Below, piece after piece: positions 45,479 to 56,441 of a stretch of DNA of 64,000 nucleotides (positions are counted from its first letter, which is position 1; every line of letters starts with the position of its first letter). The position numbers were made by a program, and so were the translations under genes. The notes beneath the pieces were generated by a model. The model worked only from the letters and a program-made list of their open reading frames with translations, had not been told where the DNA came from and did no database searches. The DNA comes from Zygnema cylindricum (taxonomy: Eukaryota; Streptophyta; Zygnematophyceae; Zygnematales; Zygnemataceae), in the NCBI GenBank assembly GCA_037447655.1, contig JBBHKE010002921.1:116753-180752 (forward strand), read 5' to 3'.

Positions 45479-46527
45479 TGTAGAAACTAATGGTTTTATT
45501 AGTATTTTCTAGGTCAGAAAAGAAATATAGAAGTCGAGGCAGTCTATCTCTAACTTCTCTCTCCAACTCTCAAACTTGTCGCAGTCACTGAGAAATTGGA
45601 GAGGAAGCTAGAGCCATGGCTACCTTGGCTATCCTGAGGTTTACGGGAATTTTATTTTAGGGTTTATTTATTTATTTAAAAGGTTTGTGCCGGCGGCAGG
45701 ATTTGATCCTTGTACCTACCGGCCGGCAGACAGGAAACAGCCGGTAGCCTTAGCCGTTAAGTCTAGCCGTAGTGTTACGTAGTATATAGTTTGATATTTA
45801 TTTAAATGATTATACGTGCGATAAATCATTTAACTGAAATGGATTACGTGATACATAGATCCAGTAATATATTATGTACGAATTACGGTACGGACAAAAA
45901 TCAGTACCGCGCATTTGTTTCGTAAGTGAAACAAATACCGCGCATGTATTTATTACGGCTACGATTAAATCCAAATTTAATCGGACGGCCGGAATTAGCG
46001 CCGAGATCGCGGAGGAAGATTTCGGCGGTTTGTGGCCATCGCCACATCGGATGACGCGTGGCGAAATTCCGTTGGATTGTGGAATCTCCGGAGATTATGG
46101 CACCGAATCCGGATTTGACATGTGTCGACATTTTGGCCATGTCGTACAATGTCCGTACATAAAGTACACCGGCAGCTGTACATTTGCGTACGGAACTCAA
46201 TTCTGATTGGTTCCGTACATCAGTAGATAGAGTCTGTGAGAGAGATAGGACTTAGAAAAATTAGAAGATAGGACCCCCTCTCCCAGAGAGCTTCTGTACA
46301 AAAGGTCAACTTTGACCCTCCATAACTTACTGCTCAGGGGAGCAAATTCAGAGATTCTTTTTGCTACCGACTCAGGGGAGTCTTGCCTTTACAGGGGTGC
46401 AGGTGGTCAGGGTTTTTGTCTGCCAGGGTGGCAGTTATTTTTGCTGGAACAAAAAGGGGTCAGGATTATCCTAGAGGCTTCTTGGAAGCTGTATACTCTG
46501 AGGACTTATGGAGGTCCCAGAGTTTCA
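45479..46527 (+). repeat. 3' LTR of element F
   Basis: 1049 bp, uninterrupted, TG at 45479 and CA at 46527. Holds GGTCAACTTTGACC at 46304-46317. It is the reference for the site where E inserted in the other LTR. Confidence 0.96.
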
Positions 46528-46532
46528 GAAAA

Positions 46533-46711
46533 CACGTAATCGGACGGTCGACGTGGTCGCCCAAACTTTTGGAGAATCTTGACGCGCCGACGGTCATCAT
46601 GTTAAAAAAAAAACAGTACGGCTTTGTACGGAAATGAGTTGGATCTGTACGGAAATACACTTTTTCCAGTAAAGAACCCCACTTTTCGCCTGATGGAGGT
46701 TCACCCTGAGT
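46533..46711. repeat. Right part of fold-back repeat H, copy 2
   Basis: CGGACGGTCGACGTGG, CTTTTGGAGAATCTTG and CCCCACTTTTCGCCTGATGG correspond to the right parts of copies 1 and 3. Element F entered this copy; its left part lies before 33651. Confidence 0.6.
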
Positions 46712-47386
46712 CGATGTTCCGTCATGTAGAGTCTGTAAACCACGTGTTTAAAAATGACTGGCGCCACGCAAGATACGATCCGATAGTATAAATCTTTCAG
46801 ATTTTTACCACCGACAAACTTAACAACAAATCTTCACTTGCGTACCATGTACCTGCGTACGAAATCATCATACGACAAAACTTTTATTCTTTTTGTAGAC
46901 GCCAATCTTTACGTCAGCTCATTTTTTACGGTTTTGTTTTCGAACATAACTAAAGTCCTTTGAGAGAAATAGTGTGACGAACAAAAGTACCGAAAATATC
47001 GTGACGAAGGAATGTTCCAAATTACAGTTTTATTTTCAGTTGTATTTTGAAAAGCACGTGTCATGTGCAAATCTTGTGATTTTTCGTTGGTTGTGCATTG
47101 TGACACGTAGCTTAATCGTCCAGCGTGTCACTGTTTTTTTTCCTGTATCTACCAACCCACCTCCTCAAGGTGGGGTGAGAGTTACAGAGAAAAATGAAGC
47201 GAACGCCTTGCAGATGAACATTCGACGGTCAGTATTACCTCCCAGGCCTTCAGAGAGTATCGGCAAGATTCTCTGTAATGTTGTTTTTCGTATAAAAACA
47301 AAATAGGCGGTACGATTTGGTATGGAGAGTCGCGGATTTTTGTAAACTTCCCCACTTTTCGCCTGATGGAACATTACCCTAAGACA
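46712..47386. repeat. Fold-back repeat H, copy 3 (uninterrupted)
   Basis: About 675 bp. Starts GTCGATGTTCCGTCATG and ends CTGATGGAACATTACCC; ATGTTCC(G/A)TCA at the two ends is inverted. A central hairpin CCCACCT-CCTCA-AGGTGGG lies near 47157-47175. Holds the empty-site equivalent of the hAT insertion at about 46750 (GTGTTTAAAAATGACTGG). No protein-coding capacity. Confidence 0.65.
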
Positions 47387-47434
47387 CCATAAATATTTAG
47401 ATATAATAATGTACATTTTCATGCAATGTCTCTG

Positions 47435-47507
47435 TCCGTTGTAGGCCAGACGGTTAGGATACTCGGCTCTCACCCGGGCGACCCGGGTTCATATCCCGGC
47501 AACGTAG
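47435..47507 (+). tRNA. tRNA-Glu(CTC)-like sequence, probably degenerate
   Basis: Closely resembles plant tRNA-Glu: TCCGTTGTAGGCCAG, GGTTAGGATACTCGG, anticodon loop CTCTCAC (anticodon CTC), T arm CCGGG-TTCATAT-CCCGG, 3' strand CAACGTA. The anticodon and T stems pair. The acceptor stem has one C-T mismatch at the second pair, the D stem loses one pair, and the T loop has T where A58 is expected. It may be a decayed tRNA gene or the head of a tRNA-derived SINE; no terminal poly-T of four or more follows until about 47530. Confidence 0.55.
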
Positions 47508-48550
47508 CTCTCGAATTGGACTAGACACTTTTTGATTTTATCAGCTGATACTTTTTGTTTTGTCTAATAAATGCCCTTATGAATATTGGACTGCGGACAC
47601 CTTTTGTTTGTCAAGCAAAAGAAAGTAAACTTTGATGCAAAACTTGCAACAGGAAAACCATCGGGGTACAAAATGGGTAAACGCTGGAGAAACGGGACTG
47701 AATGTATGTGTTGATCGGTAGCGCTCTAGTGTTAATAAATACTGGAACGGACTAGCACAATGGCTCAACACGGAACACCAGTTCAGATCTATTCACTATT
47801 TGAACGTGAAGCCCGAAAAGTTGCAGTCCATTTGATTGGCCAAATTTTGGCGCTGATTCCGCTCGAAGTTTGCTTTACGGCACGCGACCGTTGAAACCGA
47901 AACCAAAAACAGATTCAAACGGGGCCGTACATTTGAAGTTTGATTTGTACTTTAGTGCTAGCTACATGGCAGTCTCAGGAAGATCTACTGTACTGTTCGG
48001 GTTCTGTTTTTTTTCGCGGAATTCATAAGTTTCAAACTTGAAAAGCTCTCATGCACTAACCACGTGACGTCATCTTCTGATTGACGAACCTAATTTAAAA
48101 GACTTCCGAACCGGCCTGATTGCTGGCCGACCTGAAACTGGATTACTGGATTACTAGAAAGCTACTTCTGAGCCTAATTCAACTTTTCCGAACGTCTGGC
48201 AATTCCAAACTTGTCCTTTTCTTGACGCGGCAAACGCGGTAATAGACGTTGCGATTGTTCCGGGCAGCCTTTGAAACTTTTTGTTGCTCATCCTAGTTCC
48301 AAGCTCATGTTGAAATTTGAAATGTCCCAGCAGCTAACCATTTTATCTCTGTAATGTAATACATAATACCATTCACCTTTTTCTATCTATCTTACACACT
48401 TTACCCATCGTTTTTGTTGTCACTTCACAACTTTAAGCAACCATAGCTGCCCGGCTGGCTTTCTCCCCAGCTCCTTTGTATCTTACAATCCACTTTTTGT
48501 CTATTGAAGGATTTCATCATCATAGGGTAAGAAAGTCTGAGTAAGACAGC
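47508..48550 (+). promoter_or_regulatory. Upstream region of the FPP gene
   Basis: About 1 kb between the tRNA-like sequence and the FPP start codon. No gene or repeat recognised. The 5' leader and promoter should be here, but I could not place a TATA box or transcription start with confidence. Confidence 0.35.
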
Positions 48551-51500
48551 ATGGCTGGAAGTAGTGTTGGACTGGAACAAGAAATGGAACGGCTCGAACT
48601 TGGGAATCTTTCAGTTAAACTGAATGGACAGAGTTCTCCTGGTGACAGTTCCGTTGAATCCCCACCAGGTGGTACGGAAACAGCAGCTTTACGACATATG
48701 AAAGTTGCAGAAGCAGCAGTAACAGGTAAAGAAAGTGTTGAAACAAAACAAATGTCAGTAGTACATATTGGAATATAAAGCGTTATGCTTAATGATATTT
48801 TTTTTTTTTTTGAATTCCTGCTGAAATATAATATATATATATATACATCTATATGTTCTTTCGGTATGGAGAGACTCCATAAAGAACTCGTGATTACTCT
48901 AAGGTGGACATTGACATTAGCAGACGGAAAAGAGGATGTGTAACAACCACTAGGGCAGAAGAAAAGAGGGAGCGAATCAAGCAGAAAGAGAGAGAGGAGG
49001 GAGAGAGAGATGTCACTGGAAAAGAAGAGGCGAAGCTCTTGCTTTATGCAATGTTTGTTTCATTAATTGATTTAATTTTGTGACTTCATTCTTTGACGGC
49101 ATTATTTGTTTAGTTCCTTGACTTCATCTTTGTTTCATTCTTTTCTTTTTCTTTCTTTGACTTGATGCAGGTTGGGAGAAAGCAACAGCAGAATCGACGG
49201 CTCTGAAAGTGCAGCTGGAGGTGGCATTGCAGGAGAAGGAAGTTTCAGACAGGAAAGCGGCAAAGCTTGATTCTGCACTCAAAGTACGAAATTCAAACCG
49301 TATCTCAAACTCGTGTCATAAAAACTTATCAAAACGTTTTATGAGATTGCATCATAAAGGCGTACGTATAAAAACTTATCATAAATTCTGTAGATCAAAG
49401 AGCTTTGAATTGTTACACGTCATGAAGGAGTATTTGGTCTGTTTGAGGATCTGTGTCTCCTGTTTGTGGACATCTGACAGGAGTTAGTTCAAACGGCTGG
49501 AGATTTTTTGCAGGAACTGGCTAATTTTTTTTTGCTGCATCCTTGACTGCTCTTTTTCGTTATACTATCTGTTACTAGCTCACAAAACTGTATTTGCAAG
49601 TTTCTTGTGTCTAACGCCTCTTCCCTCCCTATATGATGACAGTTTTTACATTTTTGATATTCTTATACGAACCTTTTTGTATGCTGCTGTTTATTGTTTC
49701 TGAACCTGTTAAAATACAATCTGTTTTCTGTAGGAATCAATCCGTGAGCTTCGCCGTGTCCGTGAGGAACAAACCCGACGAATACAGGATGCTTTAGAAG
49801 AAAGAACCAAAGAATGGGAAATTCAAAAGGCTCAGCAAGTATCTCGTTTTGAAGAGCAAGAAAAAGATTTGAAAGAAATGCAAGCAGAAATGGACGCTAT
49901 GGTGGTTGTACTAGAAGATAGAGCCTTAATTATCCAAGATTTGGAGAAAGAGACAAGTCGTTTGAATGCACATTTAAATGAGGTGGAGAAAGTCAAAGAT
50001 CAACTAGAGGAGGAGCTTTTGAAGTCAAAGAAAATTATCATGGAATGGCGACTAGAAGTAAGAGATTCTGCCGAAGATAAGAGAATGGTTGGAGAAACCA
50101 AAGCTGTAGGGGAAACAACACTAGGTGATAGAGAGGACAGGGCATCAATGGAGGCCGAAAGAGTTACGGAAGTAGGTTGTGATGATTCTTTGTGCATTAA
50201 TTGCAAGAAGCTGGAAACAAAATTGTTAAGTACAGAACAGAAATTAGATGAGATTTACATTGAGAAGAAACATTGCGAAGAAGCTATTGGTTTACTTGAA
50301 AGTGAGTTATCGAGGATGAGTAGTCGCTTAACCGGAGCTGAAAACAAGTCTGTTGCAGCTTCAAGAGAGGCAATCCTAATTAAAGAAGAGTTGGATTTAA
50401 CAAAAGAAGAGATGAATCGGCTTGTTTCAGAAGTTCGTGAACTTCGTACAAAAAGCAAAACAGGAAAAGGTAAATCAGAGACAGCTTCAACTTTGTCAGA
50501 GGTACCGGGCAAACTAAAGGAGATTACAGAGAAGTTGAACCTGCAAATGGTTACAGAAAACCAAAAAAAGCAGGATTCTGTAAAACAGGGAAAAAGTCAT
50601 GAGAAAGGTGCTGATGATGAAAACAGAGCTCCGGTAGTAAAAAGTGACAGTGGTGCTTATGAACTGAATATGGCTTTGGTTACTGCTAATAATGCTATAG
50701 CAAAGCTTTCTAAAGAGTTGGCGGATTCTAAACAGGAGACAGCAAATGTTGACGAAGAACTTGCAGCTGTCGAAGAAATGGTCGGTCAGTTATCGGAAGG
50801 ACTTGCAGAGAGACAAAGTCTTCGAATGGAGCTCGGAGAAGCACATGAAAAAATAGAGGAACTTTCAGACGAACTTTCTGCTTGGAGAAAACAAACACAA
50901 GGTTTACAGAATGAGTTAGAGTCAGCTCAATCGGCCATTTCATCCCTATCTAAAGAATTGGATGGTAAGGATGATTTACAAAACGAACTCACGGCTTCAA
51001 AACAAAGAATATCCGAACTTTCATTTGAATTGGCGCAGTGGAGAAATGATACAGCGAAGTTAGGGACAGAACTTTCCTGGGCCCAAAATAGGGTTTCGGA
51101 GCTTATGGGAGCTGGAAATGAGGTTGAAGAGTTAAAATCTCAACTGAACGACGCGACTGCAAGACTCGCAGATTCAGAAAATTTTCTTTTACTAGCAGAA
51201 GCTGATAAAAATGATACAAACCACAATCTCCGACTCTCGCAAACTACACTCACGAAAATTTCAAAGGAATTAGAGTCATGGAAGAAAAAAGCAATTTCTT
51301 ATGAAGCTGAGGTGGATGCGCTTCATAATGGAGACCTTGAGAAGGCAGCGGAGATTGCGGATACAAGAGAATCTCAAAACAGTAGGGATGGTGAAAGAGA
51401 AGGCAGGGAAGGAGGGATGGAAATGCAAATTGGAATCGACAAATTTGATTCGCCGCTTTGGGGACTAGAAGATATGCAGTCGTTTAAGGAGGAAGTCACG

Positions 51501-54500
51501 GCAGATCTTGAAGCAGCTGCCCAATGGACGGTGGAGTTAGAGAGTAGATTGGAGGAAGAAAAGAATATGAAGGAGAAGATTCAAATGGAGCTCGGGAGAC
51601 AGAGAGCGGAAAATTCTTCTCTCAATTCAAGATTGGCAGCAGCGACTGAAAGGGCTTCTTTATTGGAGGCTAGCCTAATGGAGGAAGAACAGAGGTATGT
51701 GATTACTTTGGTGAAACTTTGTCTTTTATGTTCATTGTTTTTTATTTTTCTTCTTATTGTATCTGGGCATTGGCATTTTTTCAGTTCTGTTTTGATCCTT
51801 TTAATTTTTGTTTCTGTTCATTTTCTTGGATTTCCTCTTTATTGTGCTTGAAGGCGTTGGTATTTTTATGACGATTTTGATTTGATCCATTAATCCGTTG
51901 ATAGAAAATGAAATGAGAAGCATTAAATTGAATGCAGAGCATGTAACATCATGTAGTTCAGTTTTGCGTATTTGGATGGATATTTTTACTTCTGATTCTG
52001 GAATCTGAATTGTTTTCCCTCTTTCGAGGAGGCGTTTCTCTGTTTATTCTCCACATTTAAGATTTTAAAGTTTAGAAGATACCTGCTGAGTCTCCTTTCC
52101 AAATGCTGTTTAGTTTGTTTAATGATCAATGTCTCCTGTATGGGTGACTAAAACAGACAATTAAATAGTGAATACTCCTACCTAAAGCTTAGCAGGATTC
52201 TTCCAGAATTTGTTTGCTGAGTACCCATTCTAAATTTTGTTTGCTGTTGTGTTTTCTCTGTCCATCTCAAAAGTCAACCAATACCTTGTTATCTTTTCTC
52301 ATTTAATCTTTTGCATCACTATTATTACTTCCTTTTAGCTTGTTTCAGAAGTCTTCTTTTAGCATTTTTGATGTCATATTCTCGTGTCTAATTTTTCTCA
52401 TTGTTGCTAAATTACAAACAGCTTTCTGCCTTTTCTTCTTTTTCTTTTTGCTTGCGGAGTGGATGAAGTTTGAAGAAACTTGTTTGCTAAAACTTTGTAA
52501 ATGTCTACTTCTTGCTTGTTTCCGCATGTTTCTTTTTTTTTGTTGGTGAAGTCTTAAAAAACCTTTTTCTTACAGCTTCTGTCTGATTCATTTTTCTTTC
52601 TTTTTTATTTCTTTTCTTTGCTTGCAGAGTGAATGAAGTCCGTAGAAACCTGTTTGGGATGCATAAAGAAAAACTGACCGCAGAGATGGACCTCGCTCTT
52701 GCAAATGCTGCAAAGGCGGAGCTTGGAAACCGATTAGAAACATCGAATAATCAAATTTGTGCTCTTATGGCCAAACTAAATGCTTTAGTGGATGATTCTC
52801 ATTTGGCTCGTGATAGAAGAGAGGCGACAAAGGCATGGCTTCTCGAGGAAGGACTTGACAGGTTTGCAATTTTTTTAAACCTTTCTTGGTATTCTATCAC
52901 GAGTGACAACCTTTCTTCATTCAATTAGTTGTCTACAACCTTTCTTGGTTTTGTTTCTAGTTGTTACTTTAAACCTTTCTTGGCTTTTTATTGCTAGTTA
53001 TTTACCTGGTTAGTTTCCCGGTTACTTTCTTGGTCCTTGAAGATCGAAACGAAGCTTTTTAGGTTGGTGATATGTATTTATGTCAAAGGAATGTGCAATT
53101 CAGTAACAAACTTTTCCGGAAATAGCAAACAGTTGTTTTGGAAACATAAAAAAAATTTGGAAATGACCAAAAAAATCGCAATGTTCGTGTGCAGTGCCGC
53201 CAGCGACACAACTTTTATTGGAGGCAGAGCAACTAAAAAGGTTGATTTTTTGCTGCATCAATTTTTATGCCTTAATTAAACGGATTTTCTGGTATTTTAG
53301 TTCACAGCATTTCACTGTATATTAGAGTATGTGTGTACTCTACTTATTAAGAGAGTGGGAAAGGTGTTTGTTAATGCATTACAATTCAATAATTAGTATG
53401 AAAATATAGCTTGGACAAACTGTGACAACTTTTATTATCATTGTTATTATTATTATTATTATTTTACTATTATTATTATCCTTCTTTACTAAGATTGTAG
53501 ATCCCTTTTCAAGTTTCTGTTTCAATCCTACTGGCAACCATTATTGTTGTCGTTATTATTTTTTTCCTTCTTTACTCAAACTTTAGATCCTGTGTTGAAT
53601 TGTTTTTTGCAGGACTTCAGCTTCAATACTATTGGAAACCGACATCCTTCTCCCTCAGAGGCATTTCCTTCAACTCCCAACTTTTCCCATTCTCGACAAC
53701 CCTCTCGCAGTAATGGAAATTATCCTATGTTGGGAGAAAATTCCATGATAGGACACTCCTCTCCTCTCCCTCCTTATAATGACGCGAGAATGGAGAGAAT
53801 GGATAATCGCTTATCTCATTTACCACATGGGAGGAGAAGCAACGGAAGCTCTCCTAGAAATGGAGGAGGGAGAAACTCTCCTGTTCCTGGTAGTAGAAAG
53901 GCAAATGCTTATTATAATTCGCCCCATGGAAGACGATCTTCGCGAAATTTACGGAGATCTCCGTTTGGGCAAACGGAAAACTCAGAAACGGAGACAGCGG
54001 GAATATTATCGGAATCACAGGCAGAGGAAGGAGGGAGAGAGAGAGTGGGAGGGAAGAGAGTAGTCTCCCCATTGGCTGTCGAAATGCAGTACAACGACTT
54101 TGAGAATCAGTACCTTTCTGGAAAAGGAGGGAATTATCTTTGGAATGGAGGAAGTGCTATGGAATTGGACGATGATTTGCTTCACGAATCAAATATGAAC
54201 AGGGGAGGAGGAGGGACAGGAGTTGGGACAGGAGGAGGAGTAGGAGGAGGAGGTTCATTCCAATCTCCTACTTCTTCTCAGGAGACACTCTCTCCTGCGA
54301 ATACACCTCCTTCGATTCTTCCACAATCTCCTGGAAATGGGGTTTATGGGTTTAAAAATTCTCCCAAAATGACTTCTGCTTCTTCTCAACTGAAATACGG
54401 AGAACATAGAGCTCCAGTTCCTAACTTTGGATCCGACGTTTTACTTAGTAGGGTTCAGGGATACGCAGGATTTCTGACCCGCTCTAAGAGGTCAAGGGCC

Positions 54501-54518
54501 GAGGGAGTTCGAAATTAA
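48551..54518 (+). CDS. Filament-like plant protein (FPP) family coiled-coil protein, six exons
   Basis: Exons 48551-48725, 49171-49283, 49734-51694, 52628-52861, 53195-53240 (inferred micro-exon) and 53613-54518 total 3435 nt, or 1144 residues plus TAA. All introns are GT...AG and phases agree. The exon 1-2 junction creates G-WEKATAESTALKVQLE, and the exon 2-3 junction LDSALK-ESIRELRRVREEQ; both are hallmarks of the plant FPP family (DUF869). Residues about 60-840 are heptad-rich coiled coil with repeated S(K/D)EL blocks (for example AISSLSKELDGK), and CINCKKLETKL lies near 200. The carboxy third is Ser/Gly/Pro-rich and probably disordered (GGGGTGVGTGGGVGGGG). FPPs are plant-specific, linked to cytoskeleton, nuclear or membrane scaffolding; the exact role is not readable here. 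The open, intact frame contrasts with all element genes nearby. Confidence 0.8.
53195..53240 (+). other. Inferred 46-nt micro-exon of the FPP gene
   Basis: Joining exon 4 (ends phase 2 at 52861) straight to the last exon (53613, which must be read in phase 0) breaks the frame. A segment preceded by TGTGCAG and followed by GTTGAT at 53195-53240 is 46 nt, enters in phase 2, leaves in phase 0, and adds SAASDTTFIGGRATKK. Both borders and both phases fit. Confidence 0.6.
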
Positions 54519-54559
54519 GCGAGGATAAATGAACATGAGAAAGACCTTTTCGAGTTTCT

Positions 54560-54980
54560 TAAGGTTTTTCTAGGGGTTTTTTCTTTTTTTTAAGGCTCGT
54601 TTAGTGGTTTTTCTAGGGTTTTTTTATGGTTTTTTTAGGGCTTTTTAGGGTTTCAAAGCCTTTTCTCCTGACTTGGAGAATTGTGAGGGAAACAGATTTT
54701 TTCGCTGGACCTGGAGGAGTATTCGAATTCGGGAAGTTTTCTCCTGACTTGGAGAAAACAGAAAATTGGGTTTTAGTTATCGGGAAATGAAGTCGATTTT
54801 TATGAAATAGTGTGGTTAAATTTTTCCTTGACTTGGAGAAATCTTAAAGAAACAGTTTTTTTTTCTGGACCTGGAGGACTATTCAAAATGTCAAGATTTC
54901 TCCTGACTTTGGAGAATTCAAAGGATTGGGTTTCTGGGTTCAGGAAATTAATTCGATTTTTATGAATAGTGTGGTTTTTA
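54560..54980. repeat. Duplicated block in the FPP 3' region, with AGGGTTTT-rich leader
   Basis: 54661-54822 and 54823-54980 are tandem copies of about 160 bp, each containing CTGACTTGGAGAA twice, CTGGACCTGGAGGA and CGATTTTTATGAA...TAGTGTGGTT. Upstream, 54560-54655 is rich in TTTTTAGGG-like runs. Probably the 3' UTR or just after it. Confidence 0.75.
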
Positions 54981-56260
54981 GTCAACTGTAAAGTATGTCT
55001 CCAATGTCATATGTATTCAGTAGAACGGAAACTGTCCAACTCTAATGGACAATACTCCGGGGGAGTTCACACAGGAATAATATTTTCTTGTTGTTTTCCT
55101 TTTTGTGAAATCGTATTCAGTGAGTAATTCGATATGTACAGTTTTTTCTTTGAAATTTGAAATTTTTTGTGGCTACAAATGTTTGTTATGAATCTCTTAT
55201 GGATTTTGTTTGGATTAAGATTCTCGACTAATTAATTGAAATTTTTCTTTTCATTTCTGTCAAGGAATCAATGTTGTGAAAAATCATCCCAATGCTTCAT
55301 ATTCAGTTTTTAACTTCCATTATGGGAATTTAAAACAAGTTTGTTTCTAATGTTTTCAAGTATCGACTCGCGCAATGAAAACTTACAATCTTGGTCTTTT
55401 TAACAAATGGTCCTTTTAACAAATGGTCGTTTTAACAAATGGGCGTTTTACAAATGGTCGTTTCGACAAACGGTCGTTTTAACAGAAGGTCGTTTTCACA
55501 AATGGTCGTTTTACCAAATGGTTGTTTAAACAAATGGTTTTATTTTAACAGGTAGGTCATTTTAACAAATACGTAGGTCACATTCTCAAAAATGCTGTTC
55601 ATTATTTTCGAAAATAATGTGATGAGTTTTTTTGTCTATGACGAACCAATCTCACGGCCTATCACAGAACGTGAAAGAAACTTCTTGAGGTAGAATCTTC
55701 GCTTTAAAAAAAAAAGAGAGAGATTGATCGTTAACTAGGAGAAACCACAACCGACATATACTTGTCGACAAGAAACATACTTACCAACATACATTCGATC
55801 GTTAAACATTTTTTTCCTAATTAATATTTTCCCCGAATTTTCCGCTTTTTTTAAACTTCGAGAGAAATTGGCCAAATTACTAGTGGATGAAAAGAGGGAG
55901 GCGAACCTAGTTTATTATGCGTACCCATTGTAGATGAGAGACAAAGTACAAAAACAAAAGCTGAATGCAAGTTTTGTCTTGTCACATTCCAATACTATAA
56001 TGAATGATATAAGCCTGGAAATGTCTCTAAAATCTAAGGTGCGTTGAGGAGGTCAAAAGTAGGTCAAAATCTTCTACGACAGGTAATCATAAAAAGGACA
56101 GTTTTAAATGTGGCAAAGGACAAAACCAGTGTTTATTACTAACGTTCCCAGAGTTTGGACTATTAAGTCGGTTTTGGCTTGTATTACGTAGACTATAATA
56201 TGTACTTAGCGTATTTTAAAAGGGTGGAGAGTAGAGTTTGCGTTAACATTCTTAGACTTC
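54981..56260. other. Intergenic stretch after FPP
   Basis: No gene recognised. It contains the 16-bp minisatellite (55393-55580) and AT-rich sequence. Confidence 0.5.
55393..55580. repeat. 16-bp minisatellite
   Basis: About eleven degenerate units of GGTCGTTTTAACAAAT, head to tail, with single-base changes and two length variants towards the right. No spacer structure. Confidence 0.88.
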
Positions 56261-56441
56261 TACACGGCCCATTGTTATTAGAGTTAACTTTTTCTGGCCA
56301 AAATTTAAAAATAGTGTTAACAACGCTATTTAAAGGAGTAGACTACAATCTGCCACGTTTCCATGCACTGAATTAGTATTGTACATTCTAATTTGCATCA
56401 GCACTAATAAAACCTTAACACTAATAACAATTAGGAGTGTA
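56261..56441. mobile_element. TA-flanked MITE (family M), copy 7
   Basis: 181 bp: TACACGGCCCATTGTTATTA at the left, complement of AATAACAATTAGGAGTGTA at the right. Same family as the VPS41 intron copies. Confidence 0.65.

Larger units (their letters stand above)
33656..46527 (+). mobile_element. Ty1/copia LTR retrotransposon F, split by element E
   Basis: Plus strand, 5-bp direct repeats GAAAA (33651-33655 and 46528-46532). The 5' LTR is in two pieces (33656-34032 and 40475-41137) because element E sits inside it. Internal region 41138-45478, 3' LTR 45479-46527. Net length without E is about 6.4 kb. The two LTRs remain similar, apart from a 14-bp deletion near 41010. Many internal stops: a dead copy. 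Confidence 0.96.

Noticed and set aside
40498-46206. Open frames of about 100 codons repeated in the LTRs (for example 40498-40830 and 45874-46206, and their minus-strand partners)
   Set aside because: They fall wholly inside LTR sequence, recur only because the LTR recurs, and are broken in other copies.
33656-46527. Possible tandem duplication of one copia element instead of two nested insertions
   Set aside because: Two different target duplications (GAAAA and ATACA) and an LTR cut precisely at one of them show separate insertions.
50000-50943. Minus-strand frames within the FPP gene
   Set aside because: Antisense shadows of the coiled-coil exon 3; the plus strand has the long frame, splice sites and family motifs.
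51695-51851. Extension of FPP exon 3 into a hydrophobic tail
   Set aside because: The frame remains open past the GTATGT donor only by chance through T-rich intron sequence; splicing to 52628 keeps the coiled coil and phase.
54560-54660. Telomere-like TTTAGGG-type runs
   Set aside because: The runs are irregular, short and mixed with unrelated T-rich sequence in the FPP 3' region; not an interstitial telomere array.
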